Source: Paulinella micropora (taxonomy: Eukaryota > Cercozoa > Imbricatea > Euglyphida). Taken from it: a DNA stretch of 20,128 bases. Below, piece after piece: positions 6,751 to 15,117 of the stretch (positions are counted from its first letter, which is position 1; each line of letters begins with the position of its first letter). The stretch lies in assembly GCA_009731375.1 (NCBI GenBank), contig BJOX01000178.1, positions 775,029-795,156 on the forward strand, read 5' to 3'. A program made the translations under genes and the position numbers. The notes under the pieces are model-generated. The model was not told the DNA's origin. It searched no databases and saw nothing but the letters and a program-made list of their open reading frames with translations.

Positions 6751-7074
6751 ATGAGGATCCGGAGAACGAGGAAGACAACCTCGTAGTTCACCAACTCGGT
6801 ACGACCTCGGACACCAACCCTCTCTTCCGCCCCAACTACGAAGACACGAAGGACAAAGCTACCATCCAGAGCTGGAGAAAGCCCCTAGCCTCCTGGAAGC
6901 CACTCCTCTTCGACATCACGAACGATCAAGTCGTTCATCGCCACATTGAGTGGCGTCCCTTCAAAAAGAACAAGGACAAAGGTCGGCTCCCCCGCCAACG
7001 TTATTAAGCGTCTTCGAGGTACTCTCATCACCGGCGAATCCTTCCCTCTGCATGTCTTCCAGAAAGGCAAGTAA
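6751..7074 (+). pseudogene. Retroelement pol C-terminal extension
   Basis: The frame beginning DEDPENEEDN is open for about 85 codons to TAA near 7005. It includes SWRKPLASWKPLLFD and HIEWRPFKKNK. A frame change near 7003 continues it as VIKRLRGTLITGESFPL to a TAA at 7072-7074. Position and strand make it the tail of the gypsy-like polyprotein after the integrase. It is acidic at the start and basic later. No chromodomain signature is visible. GTAAG at the final stop could alternatively be another donor. Confidence 0.5.
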
Positions 7075-8327
7075 GCAAAGTCCAAGGAGTAGCCACCCCT
7101 TTCACTCTCAAGTGGGTTTTACCCATCGTAATGGCTTCGCCCCCAGCCCAGCGCTTTTCCCACTTGAACCGTCATCGTCCATAGAAACATTACGCCATGA
7201 CCGGCGTGTCCATGTAAGTCCTTGATCGCCTCTTGCGCCTGCAGGTGAACGATTATTCTCACCGAAATTGAACCCCACAGTGGTTATATCGGCACGGCAT
7301 ACTTGGTACTTCATTGGTTCATCTCGGCTTTGTGATACCCTGCCACCTAATTTTCTACGGCTCGACATCGCCCCCCGATCATCGCTCGCTACTGCGCCTC
7401 AATTGTCTCGGTCCCGCTGCAGATCATGGATATCCGGCCCCGGCTGATCATCACCCGCATCGCGCCAGTATAGACGCATCATTCTTTTACTCTCTTATGG
7501 TTTAAGAGACTCGTCGACTTCTCTTTTCCCTTTTGAATACTTTTTTTAGCGAGACATCATACGTCGTTCGTTAATCACTCATTCTGTACCCAACTCAACT
7601 CAACGGTTAGGTCTTGGGGGGGGGGGCGGGGAGCTATCAGACTGAGCACCTTAACGACTGGTCAAAACCTTTACCGTTGATAATTCACTCTTTTTGACCG
7701 GTTGATTAGATTCTCCTCTGCACAACGTTTCAAGTTCACTAACTAGTTTTCGATTCCGTTCAGAAATGATTTCAAACGATTAAGTCAAAGATCTTTTTAG
7801 AAAAGATCGACTATTGCCTTTTTCCTCCATATATTACCTTTTCCCCAATTTCCCGTGAAACACGATTTAAGGTAAATTTGTGGACAAGGGAGTCGGAAAC
7901 GCAATGTTTGACTGTCATTTTCGCCGTTCCCAGTCATTTTCGCGTAGGCCTCCCAAATCAGTTTGGTTTTCAAGTTTACCAACCCGACACTACCCGTTTA
8001 TGACTGTTAACTCGATTCAACAAAAAGACGCTATCCGTTTGAGAACTGGACACCTCACAATCTACGTTCTACACTTGATCGTAAGTTGCATCCAAGCCTG
8101 CAAAGAGTTCGAAATTACGTAAATAAACGAAGTGACCTCTCTACTATTACTGGTATTTCACCTGCTCTCATAGAGTCAGGACTCAAAGCAGCCATAGTGT
8201 TCTTAATAAGAGCTCGTTGTATCTGCTTTCTTGAAGAGTTGTATACAAACTCACAATTCGCGTACTCGGCTCCGTTCTTCGTTGGTCGCAACTCCATCAA
8301 AGACTTCGTAACCTTTCATGATCCTTC
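7075..8327. other. About 1.25 kb with no convincing gene
   Basis: Only short, unrelated open frames occur on either strand. A G run lies at 7616-7626. No LTR matching the integrase fragment could be identified. Composition becomes more AT-rich after about 7500. Confidence 0.5.
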
Positions 8328-8955
8328 TCAACACTCAGACGTTTTGATGAGGTGCACTTCGGCGATGCCACGTAGTTTGTATTTGTCTAAAAGAGATGCT
8401 CTATCTGCCTCGTCATCTGCTAGTTGAGCAAGCGCGCTGCGCAAACCTGTAGATCCGGTTTCATGTTGGGCTTCGTCCTCCTCGTCAAGCCGATTTCTTA
8501 GCGTAGCCGCAGCCTTGCCTTGCTCGCCCTTGTGACGCTTGGCAGCTCGCAGCTCGTTGTTCTCCCTGCGTAACATATCCATCTCCTTCTCTAGGTCAGT
8601 CTCACGTTGGAGTAGGGCGGCAGTGAAAGCATCGGCGTTCGAAGTCGCTGGTTTGCAGCCCGCTCCCGTCTCCACTTCAACGATGCCTTGCCACGTCACA
8701 TGTCCTTCGACCAGGGCCGTTGCCATGGATCTCGCCTTGTCTGTCACCGTACTTCCAAGTGGCATATAACACGATGACGCAGTGAAGTGATCACGTATCA
8801 GCGCGTCCAGACTTGTCGACGGGTACATTGCTTTGAGCGTGTCCGCCACTTGGGTGATCTTGGCATCATTTCCTAATAAAGCAGTGGTAAGAATCAGTCG
8901 GATGCGCGCTTCGTTGGTTTTTAAGTCGATGGATTTGCGAAGCGGTGTCTTCGTC
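8328..8955 (-). CDS. Unrecognised protein with coiled coil
   Basis: The minus-strand frame is open from about 8955 to a TGA at 8328-8330, roughly 205 codons. The upstream part reads SIDLKTNEARIRLILTTALL and has no obvious ATG, so the true start may lie in another exon. The first half is compact and mixed in composition. The middle (ETDLEKEMDMLRRENNELR) is a clear short coiled coil, followed by charged KRHKGEQGK and an Asp/Glu-rich C-terminal region. No signal peptide or membrane segment is seen. I do not recognise the family. It may belong with the coding segment immediately upstream on the same strand. Confidence 0.5.
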
Positions 8956-8975
8956 TCTCAAATTTCATCTTGAAC

Positions 8976-9261
8976 TCAGTAGAGTCGCCGGGTCGTTGGG
9001 TCATCGTAGATGAACGTCCCAGCTTTGACATCGGCTGGGTTCTCGACGCGTAGGAGATAGTCGTAGACGGTATGGTTAGCTTCCTTCTCCGGGAACGGAA
9101 ACTTCACATTCCACTCGCTTTGAGAGCCATTCTTCTTGTTGACGGTGCCCACGGCTCGGACTCTCGATTCGTCCTTGTTGAACTTTTTTTTGCACCATTT
9201 TGCATCCCAGACCGTGACACACTGTGCGGAGACCGGCTTTCCTTCCTCAACCTGCATGAAT
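8976..9261 (-). CDS. Unrecognised small exon
   Basis: An acceptor-like TTCATGCAG at about 9262 opens a frame of about 94 codons to a TGA at 8976-8978. It contains VTVWDAKWCKKKFNKDE, a stretch rich in aromatic and basic residues, then WNVKFPFPEKE and YDYLLRV. The pattern (exposed Trp, WxVKFP) is reminiscent of small beta-barrel reader or SH3-like folds, but this is only an impression. It ends 20 bp before the next minus-strand frame, so both may be exons of one gene whose junction is damaged. Confidence 0.45.
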
Positions 9262-9507
9262 ACACAAAACGAAATTCGAAAACGAGACGAATTATGAATA
9301 AAAAGAGACATCAAACTTCGAAAGCAAGTTCCCTAAAATTCAGAAAGTATCAATCTTCCAAATAAAGGCAGAAAAGGGGAAAGCGAAGGGTAAATTGGAA
9401 AATCAATAGCCAATATGAAGGCACAAGAAAGCAGCAGCCGTAACGCAAATTTAAAAGAAGAGGGAAAAGAAACTGCCGCAGAAAAAGCCTGAGCAAAATA
9501 AAACAGC
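9262..9507. other. AT-rich spacer without gene
   Basis: A-rich sequence between the small minus-strand exon and the end of the minus retroelement copy. It probably includes the upstream intron of the former. Nothing else stands out. Confidence 0.4.
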
Positions 9508-9599
9508 TTAACCGAAGCCCGGTAGCCGGCTTTGACCGTTATCAATAAAGTTTAACCATGACAAACACGTGCCGTATTTATCTACATTGTCGTGTTTTG

Positions 9600-9770
9600 T
9601 AGCAAGGGTTATGGCACAGTCATGCATGTCATAATACATTTCTGTATAAAACCCGTCATACTCTCCTTCCTGATTCATGATCAAACAGTCTTTCACCGTC
9701 CTGTTCTTGAGCCCTTGAGTGAGAGCATTTACTAACCTTTGTATCTCTTCAATGGGGGGTTAGTCCCCCA
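9600..9770 (-). pseudogene. 3' conserved segment of the minus retroelement copy
   Basis: It encodes GGGL, then EIQRLVNALTQGLKNRTV and EGEYDGFYTEMYY, matching the plus-strand segment at 15433-15628 almost residue for residue. Similarity stops after TLATKHDN. Function is unknown; conservation between two otherwise decayed copies suggests it was once coding. Confidence 0.6.
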
Positions 9771-9975
9771 CCACTCAACACTCGTTTACCCTCCTTTACC
9801 CAAACGCTGCCTCTTTCAGCGTTACTGGGCATGTTTGGTAAGTGGTCTGTGGTCTCTCCTGGCTCTCTTCCTACCGTGACCATAGAATGTCCAAATAAAG
9901 GTGAAGGTGCGTGCGACACACGATACACAGATTAGTTGGACAGCACAGCAGTAGGTTGCACAGGGGTGGTGTGAA

Positions 9976-10455
9976 TCAAGGACGACACAGGCAAGAAAGG
10001 TACAGACATTCAGTTTCCCCCGTGACTACTACTCCACCTACTTCTCCCCCTACTCCCCCTACTTCTCCCCCTACTCCCCCTGCCCCTACTCCCCCTACTC
10101 CCTCTATGCGTGTAGTAGTAGTAGTAGTGGTAGTAGTAGCAGTAGTAGTAGTAGTAGAAGTAGTAGTAGTAGTAGGAGAGATAGGAGCAGCGGTTGTGAT
10201 GCTTGGTTTAACAGGGACGACACTTTCTCTCCACAATGTAAAATTGGCAAACAAAGTGGCAGATTCGTAATACATGGCATCGTAAGGGGGGAGTAACCCA
10301 AAGTTCAGCTTTTCCCTATATTTGGCTAGTATCTCCTCTTTCTTCCTCTCTTGGCTAAGGTGGTGCGAGCAGAAATCATGTGCTCCCTTTCTCGCGGCCC
10401 CCAACCTCCACAAACACCGGGCACCTGTGTCAGGCACTGGGCACTGTTGCCACAC
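9976..10455 (-). pseudogene. Cys/His motif and simple-repeat protein segment, minus copy
   Basis: The frame begins with CPVPDTGARC and continues to HDFCSHH, a short C-x(8)-C ... C-x2-H motif of a type found in small zinc-binding modules. It then reads QERKKEEILAKYREKLN, a poly-Thr tract from a trinucleotide repeat, and a Gly/Val repeat. Compared with the plus copy it lacks about 11 residues, including one Cys, between the paired Cys residues. Confidence 0.6.
10010..10175. repeat. CTCCCC-type and GTA-type simple repeats
   Basis: CTACTCCCC-like hexamer units (about 10030-10105) followed by a GTA trinucleotide run (about 10108-10175). On the minus strand they encode Gly/Val and Thr repeats. Confidence 0.85.
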
Positions 10456-10510
10456 ACTGTTTGCTACTTGTAACGTGACAACTATCTATACGTACCGGTT
10501 AGGTTGAGGG

Positions 10511-10692
10511 GTGGGCCACCAACTTCACATAAGGTGAAGGGGTTGTACCCTTTCACGAGGATTTTTACGTAACCCACCCTTGTACGTCCGAGGGCCCAAT
10601 TCTCTTCCAGAGGTATGATTTGGTCGAGAGGGATTGGGTCGCCAGCCATATCAAGGGAGGTCATAAATTTATTCTCGTGAAGGGGTGGAATA
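10511..10692 (-). other. Retroelement block in ancestral orientation
   Basis: This block encodes LHENKFMTSLDMAGD and GRTRVGYVKILVK in frame with the upstream RRGEQKGHASS reading. The homologous block in the plus copy (14480-14662) lies in the opposite relative orientation. Confidence 0.75.
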
Positions 10693-10847
10693 GTTGGACA
10701 AGTGAGTGTGGAGGCGTTTTGGATAGATGATGCATGTCCTTTCTGTTCTCCCCTACGCACACTACCCTCATCAGCTCTCCCCTATCTACTTCCTGCGCCA
10801 GGTGGCTTAGATGCGTGAGATAAAATTGGTGTGAGGGGGGTAGGTGA

Positions 10848-10863
10848 AGGGGGGGGGGGGGGG
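10848..10863. repeat. Poly-G run
   Basis: A G-rich run of about 16 bases inside the minus retroelement copy, a likely site of sequencing or replication slippage. Confidence 0.8.
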
Positions 10864-10948
10864 TCGTCTTCCTTCTTTCCTCTGTCTGTCTCTTCTCCCT
10901 TTCTCTCCATCATCATAATGGCCATGTGATGTATCCCCAACTCACCAT

Positions 10949-11416
10949 CTACTTCTGAGTCTTCATCAGACTCAAGAGGAGGCTGGTCAGGTGGGTACTC
11001 GTCTTCTTCTTCGCTTTCTGAGTGGGGGGTGAGTCAGAAGAGTCAGAGGATTCAGCGTTTAAGCTTATCATCTTTTTCTTTTTAATGAAGTCAGATGCTT
11101 TCAGCTTTCGTCTTCCTTTGCAACCTTCTTTCTTCTTCTTCTTCTTCTTCTTCTTCTTCTTCTTCTTCTTCTTCTTCTTCTTCTTCTTCTTCTTCTTCTT
11201 CTTTGCTCCTCCCTCTTCTCTTTCCCTGTGTCTGTCTGCCTTCTCACTCTGACTGTCCTCTCTTTTCTTCCCCTGCCACTGTGTTAATAGCGACGGGGTC
11301 GCTCTTAGAGCTACCGGAACCGTAAAGTTTACGCATCTTGATCTCAGATACGTTGCTTTGCGCAACTTTTCTACTACCCTTAGAAATTTGGGCAACTTAG
11401 GCCTTTGAGTAGGCAA
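10949..11416 (-). pseudogene. Gag middle region with zinc knuckles deleted, minus copy
   Basis: The frame starts at PTQRPKLPKFLRVVEKLR, homologous to plus-copy gag. It then changes frame relative to the partner, and near 11265-11275 jumps from the INTVAG region directly to the GKKREDSQ region. The roughly 195 bp encoding two zinc knuckles in the partner (about 13713-13908) are absent. A long poly-Lys tract follows, encoded by the TTC/GAA repeat, then RRKLKASDFIKKKK, which the partner also has. Confidence 0.6.
11129..11203. repeat. TTC trinucleotide microsatellite
   Basis: About 24 TTC units on the plus strand (GAA/AAG on the coding minus strand, giving poly-Lys). The partner copy has only short AAG runs here, so the tract expanded after the copies separated. 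Confidence 0.9.
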
Positions 11417-12196
11417 TACAGAACACCAAGTATTTACGATAGCAGGCCTGAAAAGGAGGTAGGTGCTTTAACTTCTTCATGATCATGCCTGTCTTCATCA
11501 TCTCTGGTATCACTCCCATAGTCTTCTCCTGCGTCTTTACGGTAGTAAGGTAGTCAGCTAACCAACTGTTTACCTCACTGACCTTCCTGGGGTAGGAGTG
11601 GTATAGTTTCTCCTGGTCCTCTTCAAACCTTATGAGGTCAAGACCCCCATAATGTTTCTTGAGGGGAAGGAAACATGCAACACCATCAGTGTCTCCCTGT
11701 TTCATGATAGTCATCACCTTCCTATCATGGGCACACGACTGAAGTAAGAAAGCATAGAGTAGCCTATTCAGTCTAGCTTCCTTCTCTTTCAGCTGTTACT
11801 CATAATACCTGGCACTAAATTGTAGTGCAAATAACGGTGAGGGCCTACTCTTCCCCGTTAACACTAGTAGTGGTACCTGGGATTTTTGGTCCGTAGAGGC
11901 AGTTTGTGCACCTGTTGCTTCTTGACTCTCTTCTTTCTTTCCCTTACCTTTATTATAGAAGTCACTACTGTCTCCTCTTCCTCCCGAGTCTCCGTCTTCC
12001 TCTTCCTTCTTAGGCGACATGAAGGGTGCGTTGTAGTAGGAGATTCAGGGCGTTTGGGTAGTTGTAGGGGTTTTGCTAAGGGGTGAGACTCAAAGCCTGG
12101 GATCATAGATATTATTTCAAGGCTGGGTGTGTGACACCTATAACTGACGTGAAGTGTGTATTCGAACAGCTCCCATTCCTTTCCATGGTCAAACTT
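11397..12196 (-). pseudogene. Gag N-terminal and central domain, minus copy
   Basis: It begins at the LTR junction with KFDHGKEWELFEYT-like sequence and continues through FESHPLAKP, a charged linker and LTGKSRPSPLFALQF. An in-frame TAA at 11793-11795 follows. The same frame resumes with LNRLLYAFLLQSCAHDRK, FLPLKKHYGGLDLIRFEED and YPRKVSEVNSWLADYL. The helical central part, with paired Trp/Tyr and LP-rich ends, is of the UBN2/retrotransposon-gag kind. A frame change near 12015 is needed relative to the partner. It would have formed the particle shell. Confidence 0.65.
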
Positions 12197-12236
12197 TGTT
12201 AGACCTATTAATATAATTAACCGGATAGTCAGTATG

Positions 12237-12285
12237 GGCCGGCATATGTAATGTGTGTCGTTAGAGCCATTACGTATGTCCGGCC
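12237..12285. repeat. Imperfect inverted repeat in the LTR
   Basis: GGCCGGCATATGTAATG (12237-12253) pairs with CATTACGTATGTCCGGCC (12268-12285), with one unpaired base and one mismatch around a 14-nt loop. Confidence 0.85.
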
Positions 12286-12288
12286 TAG

Positions 12289-12296
12289 TATATAAT
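12289..12296 (+). promoter_or_regulatory. TATA-like box of the LTR
   Basis: TATATAAT lies just after the hairpin and about 30 bp before the AATAAA, the normal order in a compact LTR. Confidence 0.5.
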
Positions 12297-12324
12297 CGGG
12301 CCCGTCCCCTGGCGCCCTTTTCTC

Positions 12325-12330
12325 AATAAA
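12325..12330 (+). promoter_or_regulatory. AATAAA polyadenylation signal of the LTR
   Basis: A canonical hexamer within the proposed R region. Confidence 0.5.
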
Positions 12331-12384
12331 GTATCTACTGTAGGACACAGCAAGTATACGGCAGATTATTAAGTTAGTCTCACA

Positions 12385-12396
12385 GGTTATAGAGCC
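12385..12396 (+). other. Possible tRNA primer-binding site
   Basis: GGTTATAGAGCC directly follows the LTR end. It resembles the initiator-tRNA-Met site GGTATCAGAGCC of many plant and algal LTR elements, with internal differences. Confidence 0.4.
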
Positions 12397-12454
12397 TTGT
12401 AGCGTGAACGTTAGGTCTAGTAGACTTTATTCACTTATTACGTACTATCGGGGC

Positions 12455-12614
12455 GTGCAGGCTGCCACCGAAAATACAAACAGGTGTACGTGCGGAAGGC
12501 CGTCACCAAATATTCAAATCTGGTGTGTGTGTGCGGAAGGCTACCACCAGTGTGGTGGGTGTGCGGAAGGCTACCACCAGTCACACTAAGTGGACTGTGC
12601 GGAAGGCTGCCACC
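12455..12614 (+). repeat. Leader repeats GTGCGGAAGGCTACCACC
   Basis: Five copies start near 12455, 12490, 12531, 12561 and 12597. The first lacks part of the core, and the two at 12531 and 12561 agree over 20 bases. Spacing is 30-41 nt. Each combines a GGAAGGC core with CCACC, and GGTGG occurs between two of them, so short stems can form. Position in the untranslated leader suggests a packaging or translation-control element, by inference only. Confidence 0.75.
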
Positions 12615-12668
12615 TAGACGTTAGTATAACTAATCATTTCCTAACTCTATCTCGCTTCTCTACCCACA

Positions 12669-13142
12669 GAGAAAGCAACATTGGTAGTCGAGCCTCCCTC
12701 CTACCTTCCGCCCTTGGTACGCCCGAACAATTTGGCGTATCAAGGTTCTGACTTAGTAAAAATGAGGCTAGACCCTCCAAAGTTCAATCATGGAAAAGAA
12801 TGGGAGTTGTTTGAGTACATCTTTACATCAGTTATAGGTGTCACACACCCAGAAATTCTTTCCACAATTCCGGGCTTTGAGACTCATCCCTTAGCCAAAC
12901 CTATAGAGCTACCTGCACGACCTGAATCTCCCTCAGATGCACCCTTCAAATCACCTACAAAGGAAGAGGGAGACGAAGAGGACGAAGAGGAGATAGTACT
13001 AGTAGTAAAGGTAGAGGAGAAAGACAAGGGAAAGAAAGAAGAGGGTCAAGAAACTGCAAGTGCAAGAACTGCCTCTGCCCCCGCCACTGCTATACTTACG
13101 GACCAAAAATCCAAAATACCGGTGTTGACGGGGGGGGAATAA
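12669..13142 (+). pseudogene. Gag N-terminal domain, plus copy
   Basis: The frame is open from the acceptor-like CTACCCACAG ahead of 12669; no ATG precedes the conserved part, so translation may start after splicing or at a non-ATG codon. It reads VVEPPSYLPPLVRP, LDPPKFNHGKEWELFEY and FETHPLAKPIELP, then an acidic linker. It ends at TAA 13140-13142 just after a run of eight Gs. Changing frame at that run restores the reading seen in the minus copy (KPSPLFALQL), so the stop is secondary. Confidence 0.65.
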
Positions 13143-13560
13143 ACCGTCGCCGCTATTTGCATTACAATTGGGAGCCAGATATCACATGAGAGAGAAAGAA
13201 GCTAAGCTAAACAGATTGCTCTATGCTTTCCTACTCCAATCATGTGCTCACGATAGGAAGGTGATGACTATAATGGGCAGGGGGATACGGACGGTGTAAA
13301 GTGTTTCCTCGCCCTCAAAAAACATTATGGAGGTCTTGACCTCATAAGGTTTGAAGAGGACCAGCAAAAGCTATACCATTCGTACCCTAAGAAGGTTAGT
13401 GAGGTGAGTAGCTGGCTAGCTGACTATCTCGACTATCAAAACACAGGAGAAGACGATGGGAGTGATACCAGAGATGATGAAGACAGGCATGATCACGAAG
13501 AAATTAAAACACCTACCTGTCTATCAAGCCTACTATCGTAACACTTGGTGTCCTCTCTTA
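13143..13560 (+). pseudogene. Gag central helical domain, plus copy
   Basis: After the G-run frameshift the reading is LNRLLYAFLLQSCAHDRKV. A second frame change at the GGGCAGGGGG near 13278 leads to KHYGGLDLIRFEEDQQK and YPKKVSEVSSWLADYL. This is the UBN2-like gag core that would mediate particle assembly. It joins the zinc-knuckle frame near 13456 after one further change. Confidence 0.6.
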
Positions 13561-14019
13561 CCTACTCAAAGGCCCAAGCTGCCTGAATTTATCAAGGTAG
13601 TAGAGCAGCTAGCTCAGAGCAACGTATCAGAAACTAGAATGCGTAAACTCTATGGATCTGGTAGCTCTAAGAGCGACCCTATCACTATCAACACAGTAGC
13701 AGGAATAGCTCAGGGCAAGAAGAAGAGCAAGTCATCACAGGCTTATGGTGAGGGGGAGGACAGTATTTGTTGGAACTGTCTGTCCCCTGACCATAAGATT
13801 GCTTTCTGTCTAGTCAGGTGTCAACTCAAGGACTGTCCCAAGGACGGACACGGTCCCTTGAAATGCCCCATAAGAAGGAGAACTAGGGTCTCTGAGAAGT
13901 TGCGTGGGAAGGAGAAGAGAGAGGACAGTCAGAGAAGACAGACAGGCACAAGAAGAAAGAAGAAGAAGGAGCAAAGAAGAAGAAGAAGGAAGGCAGCAGA
14001 GGAGAGAGACGAAAGCTGA
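13456..14019 (+). CDS. Gag C-terminus with double zinc knuckle
   Basis: An open frame of 187 codons. It starts within central gag (GVIPEMMKTGM, KHLPVYQAYYR) and continues KLPEFIKVVEQLAQ. At 13768-13809 it has CWNCLSPDHKIAFC, a perfect CX2CX4HX4C zinc knuckle of the retroviral nucleocapsid type. Right after it, CQLKDCPKDGHGPLKC fits CX4CX4HX4C, a second variant knuckle. Both would bind element RNA. The C-terminal third is almost only Arg, Lys and Glu. The minus copy lacks both knuckles. The end at 14019 is probably a frameshift, since the conserved KLKAADFIKKKK continues in another frame. Confidence 0.75.
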   Translation: MGVIPEMMKTGMITKKLKHLPVYQAYYRNTWCPLLPTQRPKLPEFIKVVEQLAQSNVSETRMRKLYGSGSSKSDPITINTVAGIAQGKKKSKSSQAYGEGEDSICWNCLSPDHKIAFCLVRCQLKDCPKDGHGPLKCPIRRRTRVSEKLRGKEKREDSQRRQTGTRRKKKKEQRRRRRKAAEERDES

Positions 14020-14164
14020 AAGCAGCAGACTTCATTAAAAAGAAGAAAATGATAAGCTCGCTGAATCATCCGACTCCTCTAACTCACCCTCTCACTCTGA
14101 AAGTGAAGAAGAAGATGAACCCCCAACTAACCAGTCTCCTTCTGAGTCTGAAGAAGAATCAGAA

Positions 14165-14500
14165 GTGGATGGCGAGTTGGGGATTCACCACATGGCCATT
14201 ATGATGATGGGGAGAGAAAGAGAAGATGATAGTGGTATGTATGTCGAGGAAGATGACATCCCACCCTCAACTAACACCTTAGAAGATGACAGTGGTATGA
14301 GCATCGAGGAAGACAACCCCCCATCTTCAACCAACACCCCCATGCCACTTTTATCTCACGCATCTAAGCCACCTGGCGCAAGAAGTAGAGGGGGAGGAGG
14401 TGTTGAGGGTAGTGTGCGTAGAGGAGAGCAGAAAGGACATGCATCATCTACACAAAACGACTCCACACACACTCGCCCCTGGGCCACCTACTTCTCGTAA
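14165..14500 (+). pseudogene. Acidic retroelement segment, plus copy
   Basis: The frame reads GELGIHHMAIMMMGRERE, then two repeats of EDDSGM with acidic Ser/Pro sequence, then RRGEQKGHASS. RRGEQKGHASS is shared with the minus copy. In the minus copy the frame then continues into the LHENKF block. Here it runs into the inverted version of that block and stops. Confidence 0.5.
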
Positions 14501-14662
14501 CGTGACTGGGTTGTAATTTTTCACGAGTAATTTTACGTACCCTACCCTTGTACGTCTGAGGGCCCGATTCCCTTCCAAAGGTATGATTTGTTTTAGGGGA
14601 GTTGGGTCGCCAGCCATATCAAGGGTGGTCAAAAACTTATTCTCGTGAAGGGGTGGAATAGT
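14480..14662 (+). other. Inverted retroelement block
   Basis: GGGCCACCTACTTC through GGGGTGGAATAGT matches 10511-10692 in the same plus-strand direction, although the two elements around them point in opposite directions. The coding sense of this block (LHENKFLTTLDMAGD) is therefore on the minus strand within a plus-strand element. Confidence 0.75.
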
Positions 14663-15029
14663 CCCCTCAACCTCCACGGTAGACCAGTACGTACAGTTGA
14701 CTGTCATGTCACAAGCAGTAAGCAGTGTGAGGCAACAGTGCCAGATACAGGGGTTAGGTGTTCGTGGAGACTGGGGGCGGCGAGGAAGGGGGTGCAAGGT
14801 GGGAAGTGTGCTGCTAGACTGATAGACCATGACTTTTGCTCGCTTCATGTTGATCAAGAAAGGAAGAGAGGGGAGATATTGAGCAAGTACAGAGAAAAAC
14901 TGAACCTAGGATTGCTCCCCGCCCCCCCCATGATGGTATTTATTACGAACCCGCCACTTTGCAAACACACATCACTTTGTGGAAAGAAAGCATCAATCCT
15001 GCTCAATCCAACAACATCTCTTCGCACAC

Positions 15030-15117
<88 letters not shown>

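Larger units (their letters stand above)
9508..12196 (-). mobile_element. Gag-type retroelement, minus-strand copy
   Basis: This is the mirror partner of the plus-strand copy at 12197-15867. Shared blocks run in the same order on opposite strands: N-terminal gag, charged linker, central gag, lysine-rich region, a GRTRVGY block, a Cys/His motif, a poly-Thr and Gly/Val repeat region, and EGEYDGFYTEMYYDMHDC near the 3' end. Detectable similarity between the copies ends near 9590, and at 12196 exactly where the partner's LTR begins. The copy carries an in-frame TAA (11793-11795) and several frameshifts. It has lost the zinc knuckles. No polymerase or integrase is present, so it is non-autonomous or truncated. 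Confidence 0.75.
12197..12384 (+). mobile_element. Short 5' LTR of the plus retroelement copy
   Basis: This 188-bp segment starts TGTTAG and ends CTCACA, giving canonical TG...CA ends. It contains an imperfect hairpin (12237-12285), a TATA-like TATATAAT (12289-12296) and AATAAA (12325-12330). A primer-binding-site-like sequence follows at once, and coding gag begins about 280 bp later. Its left edge coincides with the point where the minus copy breaks off. No second LTR copy was found in the window, so the assignment rests on structure alone. Confidence 0.55.

Noticed and set aside
7331-7560. TGTGATACC at 7331 as the 3' LTR of the gypsy-like fragment
   Set aside because: No purine tract precedes it, no matching CA end or second copy was found, and the distance from pol is not informative.
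7075-8327. Short frames at 7797-7982, 7880-8122 and 8115-8300
   Set aside because: They overlap on both strands, are short, and show no motif or splice support.
11022-11325. Poly-Phe and poly-Ser frames on the plus strand
   Set aside because: They are shadow frames of the TTC microsatellite opposite the real minus-strand gag reading.
12404-12589. Small Cys-rich peptide with repeated CAEGYHQ
   Set aside because: It is the translation of the leader repeats, whose spacing is not a constant multiple of three. A non-coding leader role fits better.
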